This document shows, piece by piece, positions 34,722 to 42,472 of a stretch of DNA of 64,000 nt. The notes under the pieces are model-generated. The model saw only the letters and a list, made by a program, of their open reading frames with translations. It searched no databases and had not been told where the DNA came from. The position numbers were made by a program, and so were the translations under genes. The DNA comes from Pseudooceanicola sediminis (GTDB taxonomy: Bacteria; Pseudomonadota; Alphaproteobacteria; Rhodobacterales; Rhodobacteraceae): positions 72,976-136,975 of the forward strand of contig NZ_QWJJ01000007.1 of NCBI RefSeq assembly GCF_003575965.1, read 5' to 3'. The stretch's first letter is position 1. Each line of letters begins with the position of its first letter.

Positions 34722-35516
34722 TCAGGCGGCGTGGGAGGTCACGCCCATGGCCCCATCGTAGTTGACAAGGGCCGCCGTGCCGCGCCCAGGGATGATGTCG
34801 ATCACGCGTCCGATCAGAACCGTATGGCTACCGGCGGGATGTTGCGCTTCGCTCTGACAGACCAGCGTATGGTGGGCGCTGGTCAGCACCGGGGCACCGC
34901 TGTCGCTTTGCTGCCAGCCGAGACCGAACCGATCCGCGCCATGCAGCCCGCGCTGCCCGGCAAAGAGCATGGCTTCCTCTTCCTGCTCGGCCCCCAGGAT
35001 GTTGATGGCGTAGCTGGACGCATTGACCAGGCTGTCATGCGAGCCGGCAGAGCGGTTCAGACAGACCAGCACCAGCGGCGGTTCAGCCGAAACAGAGGAG
35101 AAGGCCGAAACGGTCATGCCGATCCTCTGGTCGCCTTCGCCCGCGGCAACGATGCAGACACCGGAGGCGAAGCGCCGCATGGCCTGGCGGAAGGCGTCCA
35201 CCGACACCGGCGCGGGTTCGTCCAGCAGCTCGACATGCGCCCGGATGCACCCGGACGGATCGACCCAGCCATGTGCCTTTGCGAAGCTGACCATCGCGGC
35301 AAAGCCCTCGCTCCAGGCCCCGTCCCCTGCCGTGGCGCAAAGCGCGCGCACCGCATCGGGACGGACCCAGACATGATCCCCCTCGGCATGGCCGACCGGG
35401 GCAGCGGCAGTGCGCAGATCGCCCTGAAGCCGGGGATCAAGCGCGATCGAAAAGCTGCGAAAGTCGCTGGCACCCTCAAGGCGGGGCGCCAAGCCGGGTT
35501 TCAGAACGATCCGCAT
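34722..35516 (-). CDS. flavin reductase family protein with extra N-terminal domain
   Basis: A 264-aa protein whose C-terminal ~155 residues are an HpaC-like flavin reductase: FRQAMRRFASGVCIVAA near 110, MTVSAFSSVSAEPPLVLVC near 135 and SHDSLVNASSYAINIL near 160. It would reduce FMN or FAD with NAD(P)H and pass it to an oxygenase. The first ~100 residues form an extra domain of unknown role (acyl or partner binding is possible). It is encoded 4 bp after the LLM monooxygenase, the expected partner, and ends at a strong terminator. Confidence 0.87.
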   Translation of the reverse strand: MRIVLKPGLAPRLEGASDFRSFSIALDPRLQGDLRTAAAPVGHAEGDHVWVRPDAVRALCATAGDGAWSEGFAAMVSFAKAHGWVDPSGCIRAHVELLDEPAPVSVDAFRQAMRRFASGVCIVAAGEGDQRIGMTVSAFSSVSAEPPLVLVCLNRSAGSHDSLVNASSYAINILGAEQEEEAMLFAGQRGLHGADRFGLGWQQSDSGAPVLTSAHHTLVCQSEAQHPAGSHTVLIGRVIDIIPGRGTAALVNYDGAMGVTSHAA

Positions 35517-35520
35517 CGGA

Positions 35521-36591
35521 TCACTCCGCCGCCGAGAGCTTGACCGAAGGGCCTACGGCCTTCTGGATCGCCGGGATGATCGTATCGCCCCACAGCTCCA
35601 TCTGCTTCAGCATCGTCTTCTGGTCGAAATCGCCCAGCTGGGTCTGTAGCGCGATGTGGTCCGGGCGCAGAATCTCGATTTCCTCGATCATCCGCTCGAT
35701 CACGTAGTTCACGTTGCCGATCGGCAGGTTCCTCTGCATGTCCTCAAAGGACATGTCCGTGGGATGCGGGATCTCCTTCATCAGGTAGCCGTCTTCGGTC
35801 TGCTGTGTGCGTTCCTTCAGGCTGAAGGACAGGCGGCGCTGGAACTGGGCGCTTTCCAGATAGCTGTCGATCTCGGACTGGCTGTCGCTGGCATAGCCGC
35901 AACGCAGGAAGCCAATGCGGCTCTTGCTGCCGTCGGTGCCCGACGCCTCGATGTCGGAATCCAGCTTGTCGCGCAGGCCCTGGATGGCGTCCGTGCCGCC
36001 CAACAGCGCGGTTACGAACAGGTTGTGCCCTTCACGAAAGGCACGCTGGCGGATCATCGGATTGCCGGTGGTGACCCAGATCGGCGGCATCGGATCCTGC
36101 ACCGGACGCACGGCGATCGAGCTGGGCAGGATATCGAGGTACTGGCCGTGGTATTCAAAGATCTTCTGCTTCAGCGCCATCGGAATGACATCCATGTACT
36201 CTTCAAACATCTTGCCGGCTTCTGCCAGCGAGGTGCCGAAGCGTTCGAATTCAAATTGCTGGTAGCCGGAGCCGATACCCAGTTCCAGCCTGCCATCGGA
36301 GAGCGAGTCGACCAGGCCCACCTCGGCCAGGAAACGCGGGGCGTGATAGAGCGGCAGGATGCAGACCGCAGAGCCCAGCCGGATCTTGGTGGTCTTGGCC
36401 GCGCAATGTGCCACCATCATCAGCGGCGAGGGTGACAGCGAATAGTTGTTGAAGTGGTGCTCCGCGTACCAGGCGTTGGAGAACCCGGCCTGTTCCGCCA
36501 TAACCGTCTGTTCGACCGAGTTGGCGATGACAGTGTGCGAATCCTGATGGTAGCCGCGCTGCTGCGCCAGGATAAATGCGCCGAAATCCAT
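35521..36591 (-). CDS. LLM class flavin-dependent monooxygenase
   Basis: A 356-aa bacterial-luciferase-like TIM barrel. Seen: MDFGAFILAQQRG at the start, the AWYAEHHFNNYSLSPSPL region near 40-57, GSAVCILPLYHAPRFLAEVG near 72-92 and the flavin-side DGRLELGIGSGYQ near 98. LLM enzymes use reduced FMN from a separate reductase, and the adjacent gene encodes one. A Baeyer-Villiger, hydroxylation or desulfonation reaction is possible. TCTCC-type ribosome signals (GGAGGA on the minus strand) precede the ATG. The divergent LysR gene shares its promoter region, which holds two palindromes. Confidence 0.9.
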   Translation of the reverse strand: MDFGAFILAQQRGYHQDSHTVIANSVEQTVMAEQAGFSNAWYAEHHFNNYSLSPSPLMMVAHCAAKTTKIRLGSAVCILPLYHAPRFLAEVGLVDSLSDGRLELGIGSGYQQFEFERFGTSLAEAGKMFEEYMDVIPMALKQKIFEYHGQYLDILPSSIAVRPVQDPMPPIWVTTGNPMIRQRAFREGHNLFVTALLGGTDAIQGLRDKLDSDIEASGTDGSKSRIGFLRCGYASDSQSEIDSYLESAQFQRRLSFSLKERTQQTEDGYLMKEIPHPTDMSFEDMQRNLPIGNVNYVIERMIEEIEILRPDHIALQTQLGDFDQKTMLKQMELWGDTIIPAIQKAVGPSVKLSAAE

Positions 36592-36646
36592 AGTGTGTCC
36601 TCCTCCAAAAACATCTTTTCAAACCGTACCTTCTTGCGTGAGTGGA

Positions 36647-36665
36647 CATAATAGTCAAAATTATG
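36647..36665. promoter_or_regulatory. LysR-type dyad CATAAT-n7-ATTATG
   Basis: Perfect 6-bp arms separated by seven bases in the LLM/LysR divergent gap. It matches the T-n11-A pattern of LysR recognition sites. A second dyad with the same 7-nt spacing lies 26 bp further right. Confidence 0.6.
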
Positions 36666-36672
36666 ATGGCAG

Positions 36673-36691
36673 CTTTTCAGTTTCCGAAAAG
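36673..36691. promoter_or_regulatory. LysR-type dyad CTTTTC-n7-GAAAAG
   Basis: Perfect 6-bp arms with a 7-nt spacer, ending just before the LysR start at 36700. Together with the dyad at 36647-36665 it could form the recognition/activation site pair used by LysR tetramers. Confidence 0.6.
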
Positions 36692-36699
36692 GTAGATCG

Positions 36700-37632
36700 A
36701 TGGACAAACTTCGCGCCATGGAGCTCTTCGTGTCGGCCGCAGAGCAGGGCAGCTTTTCAGCCGCGGGGCGTCAGCATGGTATTTCCCCGGCCAGCGTGAC
36801 CCGCCGAATAGACGAGCTGGAGGGACAACTCGGGGTCAGCCTGATGCACCGCTCGACCCGCGCCCTCGCCCTGACCGAAAACGGCGAACGCTATTTGCAG
36901 GACGCCCGCGACATCCTCGACAGCGTGCGCGCGGCCGATACCGCCGCCGCGGATCGGCAGGATCGGCCGCACGGCCTGCTGAGGGTACATTCGCGCACCA
37001 TGTTCGGTGTTTCAGTCCTGTCGCGCCTACAGCCTGCATTCAGCGATGCCTATCCGGACCTGCTGGTCGACCTCCACCTGTCCGAAAGCCACGCCCGGAT
37101 GCGCGAGGACGGCTATGACCTGGATTTCAGGATCACCCCGCCCACGGAGGCGGGGCTGGTCCGCCGTCGCCTGTTCCTGTCACGCCGGATCCTGGTCGCC
37201 GCGCCCGACTATCTGGCCCGCTACGGCACCCCCAAGGTCCCTTCGGAGCTAAAGCGGCATCAGTGCCTCGGCTACTGGATCAGCAACGAACCGGTCTACT
37301 GGCGCTTTCGCCTTGCCGAGGGAGAGATGGAGATGACGATGTCCTGCGCCTTCATCAGCAACAACGGACTGGTTCTGCTGAACATGGCCCTGGCCGGGCG
37401 CGGCATCGCGCTGCTGGATGACTACACGGTCGCCGATCAACTTGCGTCGGGACGCCTGGTGCAACTTATGCCGGACGTGCGGGTCACTAACTCCACTTTC
37501 GAGGAAGGAGTCTTCGTCGCCTATCGCGAATCGTCCTATGTGCCGACCAAGCTGCGGGTCTACATCGATTTCGTGGTGCGGAATTGGTCCGATGCCCTGC
37601 GGAAAGGAGAAAGAGCCTCCGCCCCACCTTGA
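36700..37632 (+). CDS. LysR family transcriptional regulator
   Basis: A 310-aa LTTR. The winged helix-turn-helix is at 1-60 (AMELFVSAAEQGSFSAAG, then SPASVTRRIDELEGQLG), followed by the periplasmic-binding-like effector domain from about 90. It is divergent from the LLM monooxygenase operon and two palindromes lie between them, so it probably controls that operon and itself. The effector is unknown. The shared TetR-type box 3' of this gene belongs to the next gene, not to this one. Confidence 0.93.
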   Translation: MDKLRAMELFVSAAEQGSFSAAGRQHGISPASVTRRIDELEGQLGVSLMHRSTRALALTENGERYLQDARDILDSVRAADTAAADRQDRPHGLLRVHSRTMFGVSVLSRLQPAFSDAYPDLLVDLHLSESHARMREDGYDLDFRITPPTEAGLVRRRLFLSRRILVAAPDYLARYGTPKVPSELKRHQCLGYWISNEPVYWRFRLAEGEMEMTMSCAFISNNGLVLLNMALAGRGIALLDDYTVADQLASGRLVQLMPDVRVTNSTFEEGVFVAYRESSYVPTKLRVYIDFVVRNWSDALRKGERASAPP

Positions 37633-37644
37633 CCGGTCGGTCAG
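37630..37644. promoter_or_regulatory. TetR box upstream of its own regulator gene
   Basis: TGACCGGTCGGTCAG, an inverted repeat (TGACCG/CGGTCA arms) located about 36 bp before the TetR start. Identical to the copy at 39524-39538 and close to the one at 39442-39456, indicating autoregulation. Confidence 0.8.
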
Positions 37645-37680
37645 CCCCGGGCAGGTTGGGGTGGAAGGTAGGGCAATAGC

Positions 37681-38307
37681 ATGACAACCGCAGTTTCGGA
37701 CCAGGACCAGCCACCAGGCGAAGAAGAGGCAAGTGAACGGGTGCGCGGCCTGCTGGACATCGGTGCCCAGCTCTTCGCCGAGAAGGGATTCGAGGCAACC
37801 TCGATGCGCGATATCTCGCAGGCGGCGGGGGTTTCCAAGGCGCTGCTCTACCACCATTTCAAGAGCAAGGATGACATCTACGCCCGCATCGCCTTTCTGG
37901 CGACCCAGCACCTGAACACATTCGTCGAAGAGCGTATCCCTGCCTCGGGGACGGCCGCCGAGAAAGTCCGCGCCTACATGCGCGCCTCTGCGACCTTCTT
38001 TGCCGAACATCGCACCGCCTGGATGGCGGCCAGCACCGCCTTCTGGTCCGATCCCGACCGGCACCGGATGGAGATCCGCATCGCGCGACGCCGGCAGTTC
38101 GAGACCCGCCTGCGCGACCTCATCCGCGAGGGCGTCGAGAACGGCGAGTTCGAACCCGTCGATCCAGCGATAACCGGGCGGCTGATCCTGTCTGGCATCA
38201 ACTGGATGCACCGCTGGTGGTCGCCCGACGGGGAAAGGTCTGCGCAGCAGATCGCCGACGATTATGCCGACATCATCCTCAAGGGCATGATCCGCCGGAC
38301 CTCCTGA
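37681..38307 (+). CDS. TetR/AcrR family transcriptional regulator
   Basis: A 208-aa regulator with the TetR DNA-binding domain at ~20-70 (GAQLFAEKGFEATSMRDISQ, then AAGVSKALLYHHFKSKDD) and a ligand-binding C-terminal domain of the FadR/TetR_C type. It sits beside, and is flanked by copies of, the TGACCGnnCGGTCA palindrome that also precedes the TTT binding protein and the 14-gene acyl-CoA operon. It is therefore probably their repressor, released by an acyl-CoA or related pathway intermediate. A bidirectional terminator follows it. Confidence 0.93.
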   Translation: MTTAVSDQDQPPGEEEASERVRGLLDIGAQLFAEKGFEATSMRDISQAAGVSKALLYHHFKSKDDIYARIAFLATQHLNTFVEERIPASGTAAEKVRAYMRASATFFAEHRTAWMAASTAFWSDPDRHRMEIRIARRRQFETRLRDLIREGVENGEFEPVDPAITGRLILSGINWMHRWWSPDGERSAQQIADDYADIILKGMIRRTS

Positions 38308-38346
38308 CCTGAGGGTCGTGCGCATCGCGGCATCCCATGAACACAA

Positions 38347-38376
38347 AAAACCCCGAAGCCTGCGCTTCGGGGTTTT
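38347..38376. terminator. bidirectional terminator between tetR-type and TTT binding-protein genes
   Basis: A 13-bp stem (AAAACCCCGAAGC with GCTTCGGGGTTTT) around a 4-nt loop. A-rich on one side and T-rich on the other, it can end transcription of both convergent genes. Confidence 0.92.
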
Positions 38377-38399
38377 CCGTTGATTGCTTTGGCGCCGGA

Positions 38400-39377
38400 T
38401 CAGTTCAACGAGATCTCATTCGCCTCGATCACGCCGCCCCAGAACTCCTTGTCCCAGTCCAGCTGTTCCTGCATCGCCTCGACACCGCCGACCTGCGGAG
38501 TGAGGCCAACCTTGATCATACGCTCCTGCAACGCTTCGTCGCTCATCGCGGTCTGAAGGGCAGCGCTCACGCGGGCGATCTCATCCTGCGGCGTGCCGGC
38601 CGGGGCCAGCAGTCCGAACCAGAAGGAGGACACCAGTTCCGGGTACCCCAGTTCGGTCGTGGTCGGGATGTCGGCGAACAGCGGATTGCGCTCGGGCGAG
38701 GAGATCGCCAAGATCTTCACGCTGCCTTCGTCCTGATACTTGATCAGCGAAATCGGGGTCGAGAAGTTCAGGTCGTTCTGCCCGTTCAGCAGGTCGGGGA
38801 TCATCGACGGATTGTCGCGGTAGGCCACATCGATCATCGGCACGTTCAAGGCGCCTTGCAGGACCATGCCGAAAAGGTGCGTCACACTGCCGGGCCCAAG
38901 CGTCGCGTAGCGCAGCGGCTTGCCGCTGTCCTCGGCATAGGCCTTCAGCTCGTCGATGGTGTTCACGCCCATTTCGGCGGGCACGGTGACGGTCAGCGGG
39001 CCGCTCATCATGGTGCCGACGGGTTCGAAGCTATCCATGCTGAAGGGCAGGCCCTGGCGAAGCATGACGTTCAGAGACAGCGGACCCGTGGCACCGACAA
39101 AGTAGGTCAGACCGTCCGGACGAGCCGAGGCCGCGTAGTTCGCACCGATGATCCCGTTGGATCCCGGCTTGTTCTCGACCACCACCGGCTGGTCAAGCTC
39201 GGCGGCCATCTTCTCCCCCACTTCGCGCACGAGGCCGTCGATCAGGCCACCGCCACCATAGGGCACAACCAGCGTAACCGGATCACCCGACTGCGCAAAC
39301 GTCACGGCTGGCGTCACCGCCAAAGCGGCAGCAACCCCAAGAGATTTAACGATATTTCTTCGATCAATACGGATCAT
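38400..39377 (-). CDS. TTT (Bug family) solute-binding protein
   Basis: A 325-aa periplasmic binding protein of the tripartite tricarboxylate transporter family. The ATG at 39377 is preferred because GAGGAGG stands just before it. The N-terminus DRRNIVKSLGVAAALAV resembles a twin-arginine signal, with cleavage after VTFAQ near 28. Family motifs: PVTLVVPYGGGG, VVVENKPGSNGIIGA near 70 and GNYAAS-like continuation, plus LAPAGTPQDEIARVS near 245. It would feed carboxylates to the TctA/TctB pair encoded 7 kb away in the same regulon. A TetR box lies about 65 bp upstream of its start. Confidence 0.92.
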   Translation of the reverse strand: MIRIDRRNIVKSLGVAAALAVTPAVTFAQSGDPVTLVVPYGGGGLIDGLVREVGEKMAAELDQPVVVENKPGSNGIIGANYAASARPDGLTYFVGATGPLSLNVMLRQGLPFSMDSFEPVGTMMSGPLTVTVPAEMGVNTIDELKAYAEDSGKPLRYATLGPGSVTHLFGMVLQGALNVPMIDVAYRDNPSMIPDLLNGQNDLNFSTPISLIKYQDEGSVKILAISSPERNPLFADIPTTTELGYPELVSSFWFGLLAPAGTPQDEIARVSAALQTAMSDEALQERMIKVGLTPQVGGVEAMQEQLDWDKEFWGGVIEANEISLN

Positions 39378-39441
39378 GGCAATCCTCCTCCCATGGTCAT
39401 CCAAGGCCTTCGCGCCCCGGAGTCGCCCTGACGCTAAGCGC

Positions 39442-39456
39442 TGACCGTCCGGTCAG
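39442..39456. promoter_or_regulatory. TetR box upstream of the TTT binding-protein gene
   Basis: TGACCGTCCGGTCAG, matching the 37630 and 39524 copies except at the central dinucleotide, and about 65 bp upstream of the minus-strand binding-protein start. Confidence 0.8.
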
Positions 39457-39523
39457 TCAATCACAAAATCGACAAGAAAATTGTTGCGCACTCATCTTTC
39501 CGTTGCTACCTACATCAAGTGAC

Positions 39524-39538
39524 TGACCGGTCGGTCAG
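39524..39538. promoter_or_regulatory. TetR box upstream of the acyl-CoA operon
   Basis: TGACCGGTCGGTCAG, identical over 15 bp to the copy before the TetR gene, 27 bp upstream of the GTG start of the first operon gene. It is placed to block its promoter. Confidence 0.82.
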
Positions 39539-39564
39539 CCCAAAAGTGTCAAAGGGAGGTTGAC

Positions 39565-40338
39565 GTGTTCGACAAGCAGAATGTTCGTGTTGAGATGGAT
39601 GGCATGGTGGCCCTGGTCACGCTGGCCCGCCCGCCCGTGAATGCTCTCGACCGCCTGACCCGGCGCGAAATCATCGACATCTTCGACGAGATTTCGCAAC
39701 GCGACGACGTACGTTGCGCCGTATTGACCGCCGCTGGCAACACGTTCTGCGCGGGCGCGGACCTCAAGGACCGTCCCGATCCTGCGAACCCCGGGGATTT
39801 CCTGGAACACAATCGCATGACCCGCGAGACCGGCAATGCCATCAAGGAATGCTCCAAGCCCGTGGTCGCCGCCGTCAATGGTGCTGCCCTTGGCGCCGGC
39901 CTTGGCCTGATGGCCGCCTGCGACATCTTTTATGCCTCCGAGAATGCCGTCTTCGGCATGCCCGAGATCAACGTCGGCCTCGCCGGCGGTGCCTCGATGC
40001 TGCATTCGCTGTTCGGCCGCTCCACCACTCGCCGGATGTTCTTCACCGGGGTTCGCCTGTCGGCAGCCGAACTCAAGGCCCGTTCGATCATCGAGGAAGT
40101 CACCACCCCCGAGGCTCTGATCCCGACCGCGATGGACGTCGCGCAGGAGATCGCCTCGAAGGCGCCGCTGGCAATCAACTACGCCAAGCAGGCCGCGAAC
40201 ATGGTCGAAAACATGCCGCAGCGCGATGCCTACCGCCTGGAACAGAACTACACGATGGCCCTGTCGCGCACCGACGACGCCAAGGAGGCCCGCATGGCGT
40301 TCCTGGAAAAGCGTACGCCTGTCTTCAAGGGGCGCTGA
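39565..40338 (+). CDS. enoyl-CoA hydratase/isomerase family protein, lacking one catalytic Glu
   Basis: A 257-aa crotonase-fold protein starting at GTG 39565 with GGGAGGT upstream. The oxyanion-hole segment CAGADLKDR is present. Of the two hydratase acids, the position equivalent to Glu144 of rat enoyl-CoA hydratase is Gly114 (GAGLGLMAACD), whereas the Glu164 equivalent remains (MPEINVGL, Glu134). A simple hydratase role is therefore uncertain: an isomerase, C-C hydrolase or other crotonase chemistry is possible. It is the first gene of the TetR-regulated operon, 1 bp before the CoA ligase gene. Confidence 0.88.
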   Translation: MFDKQNVRVEMDGMVALVTLARPPVNALDRLTRREIIDIFDEISQRDDVRCAVLTAAGNTFCAGADLKDRPDPANPGDFLEHNRMTRETGNAIKECSKPVVAAVNGAALGAGLGLMAACDIFYASENAVFGMPEINVGLAGGASMLHSLFGRSTTRRMFFTGVRLSAAELKARSIIEEVTTPEALIPTAMDVAQEIASKAPLAINYAKQAANMVENMPQRDAYRLEQNYTMALSRTDDAKEARMAFLEKRTPVFKGR

Positions 40339-40339
40339 C

Positions 40340-42472
40340 ATGACGACGACACCAAAGGGTCTGACGGCGATCTTTCAACCCCGCTCCATTGCCGTTGTCG
40401 GCGCTTCCTCGAACCCGAACAAGACAGGCGGCCGGCCGGTTCACATGCTGATCAAGCACGGTTTCGCCGGCCATATCTGGCCTGTGAACCCCAACGCCAC
40501 AGAGATCCAGGGCCTGCCCGCCTTCGCCACGCTCGACTCGCTGACCGGCGTGCCTGACCTGATCCTGGTCGCGGTGCCCGGAGCCGGCGCCGTTGCTGTT
40601 CTTGAAAAGGCCGCCGAGATGGGCGTGCCCGCAGCAATCGTTCTCAGCGCCGGGTTTGCCGAAAGCGGACCCGAGGGCCTCGCCCTCCAGTCCCGCGTAA
40701 CCGAGATCGCCGCGCAGTCCGGCATGCGGATCGTCGGACCGAACTGCCTTGGCGCCATCGGCGTCCGCGAACGCGCCATCGGCACCTTCTCGATCGCGCT
40801 GGAACAGGAGATGCCGCGGGTCGGTGGGATCTCAATCGTTTCGCAAAGCGGCAACATCGGCAGCGCCGCACTACGCCTTCTGGGCGAGAGCGGTGCCGGT
40901 CTGGCGCGTTTCGTCGCCACCGGGAACGAGGCCGACGTTCAGGCCGCCGACGCCATCGAGTGGCTGGCCGACGACGATGAAACGCGGGTGATTCTCTGCT
41001 GCCTCGAAACCTGTCGGGACGCAGGCCGCCTGACCGCGGCGCTGGATCGCGCGCGCGCCGCGGGCAAGCCGGTGATCGCGCTGAAGATCGGCGTCTCCGA
41101 GGCTGGCCAGCAGGCGGCCATGTCCCACACGGGTGGCCTTGCCGGCAGCGACCGGGTCTATGACGCCGTCTTCGCCCGCCATGGTGCCGTGCGTGTGCAT
41201 TCCCTGGAAGAGCTGGCCCAGGTCGGCGCCGCCGCCGAGGCCAAGGGTACCCGTCGCATCGGCAGCCAGCCTTCCGTCGCGGTGATCGCCGCCTCGGGCG
41301 GCTTTGGCGTGATGATGGCCGATGCCGCCGCCGCCAACGGACTGGCCGTGAATCCGCTGGGCGAGGCAGCGCGCAGGCGCATCAACACCGCCCTTCCACT
41401 CGCCTCGGCCACCAACCCCATCGACGCCACCGCGCAGATGTCCGCCGACCCCGATATCCTGGGAGAGTTGCTGGACGCGGTGATGGAGGACGAGGCCAAC
41501 TCGACCCTCTGCCTGATGCTGGCCCTCAGCATGGAAATCCCGCGCCTGCGCTCGGTCTTCACCGCCGCCCTGGCGGAGGTGACCCGCCGCCATCCTGATC
41601 GGACCCTCGTGGCCTGCGTTTCAGGCCCGGCGGATGCGGTGCAAGAGCTGTCGAACCTTGGTGTTGTCTGCTTTCCCACGATCGACGCGGCCATGGCCGG
41701 CATCGCCGCGCTTGGACGCATGGAAGCCATCGCCCAGGAAACACGCGCCCGCCTGCCGGAGATCACCCCGGCCGAACTTGACGCCGACGCCTGCCGCAAC
41801 GAAGCCACCGCCCGCGCCACGCTGGCACGTACGGGCCTGCCCTTCGCGCAGGACATCACCGCCACCACCGCAGACGAGGCCGCCAGGGCCGCTGAGAGCA
41901 TGGGCAGTGCCATGGCGATGAAGATCCTGTCGCCCGACATCCAGCACAAATCCGACATCGGCGGTGTCGAACTGGGCGTGATCGGCGCCGAGGCCGCCCG
42001 CGCCGCCTTCGACCGGATCATCGCCGCCGCTGCCGAACACGCCCCGAAGGCGGCGATCGACGGTGTGCTGATCTCACCGATGACCTCGGGCGGGACCGAG
42101 CTGATCCTGGGCACCACCACCGATCCGACGTTCGGCCCGGTGGTCATGGTCGGCCTCGGTGGCATCTTCGCCGAGATCTTCGAGGATACCTCGCTGCGGC
42201 TGGCGCCGGTTTCGCGCGCGGAAGCCGCCGAAATGCTGCGCGAGCTGCGTGCCTTTCCGCTGCTCGACGGCGCCCGGGGCCGTGCCCCTGCCGATCTTGA
42301 GGTGCTGGAACAGGCCATCGTCGACCTGTCGATCTTTGCAGCGCGCCACGCGGACGAGGTGGCCGAGATTGACATCAACCCGCTTCTGGCCCGCCCCAAA
42401 GGTCAGGGTGCCATCGCCCTGGATGCACTGATCATCCCCACCGTTACCCCCCGCCAGGAGTCCGCCGAATGA
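40340..42472 (+). CDS. acetate--CoA ligase (ADP-forming) family protein
   Basis: A 710-aa NDP-forming acyl-CoA synthetase with fused alpha and beta parts. The ATG at 40340 follows the previous stop by 1 bp. The N-terminal CoA-binding domain (GASSNPNKTGGRP near 20), the succinyl-CoA-ligase-like middle and the phospho-His region (MSHTGGLAGSD near 262) are seen. A C-terminal ATP-grasp domain (LARTGLPFAQ near 498, SPDIQHKSDIGGVELG near 533) completes it. It would activate a carboxylic acid to its CoA thioester, or run the reverse for ATP. In this operon it is the probable entry step. The acid is unknown. Confidence 0.9.
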   Translation: MTTTPKGLTAIFQPRSIAVVGASSNPNKTGGRPVHMLIKHGFAGHIWPVNPNATEIQGLPAFATLDSLTGVPDLILVAVPGAGAVAVLEKAAEMGVPAAIVLSAGFAESGPEGLALQSRVTEIAAQSGMRIVGPNCLGAIGVRERAIGTFSIALEQEMPRVGGISIVSQSGNIGSAALRLLGESGAGLARFVATGNEADVQAADAIEWLADDDETRVILCCLETCRDAGRLTAALDRARAAGKPVIALKIGVSEAGQQAAMSHTGGLAGSDRVYDAVFARHGAVRVHSLEELAQVGAAAEAKGTRRIGSQPSVAVIAASGGFGVMMADAAAANGLAVNPLGEAARRRINTALPLASATNPIDATAQMSADPDILGELLDAVMEDEANSTLCLMLALSMEIPRLRSVFTAALAEVTRRHPDRTLVACVSGPADAVQELSNLGVVCFPTIDAAMAGIAALGRMEAIAQETRARLPEITPAELDADACRNEATARATLARTGLPFAQDITATTADEAARAAESMGSAMAMKILSPDIQHKSDIGGVELGVIGAEAARAAFDRIIAAAAEHAPKAAIDGVLISPMTSGGTELILGTTTDPTFGPVVMVGLGGIFAEIFEDTSLRLAPVSRAEAAEMLRELRAFPLLDGARGRAPADLEVLEQAIVDLSIFAARHADEVAEIDINPLLARPKGQGAIALDALIIPTVTPRQESAE

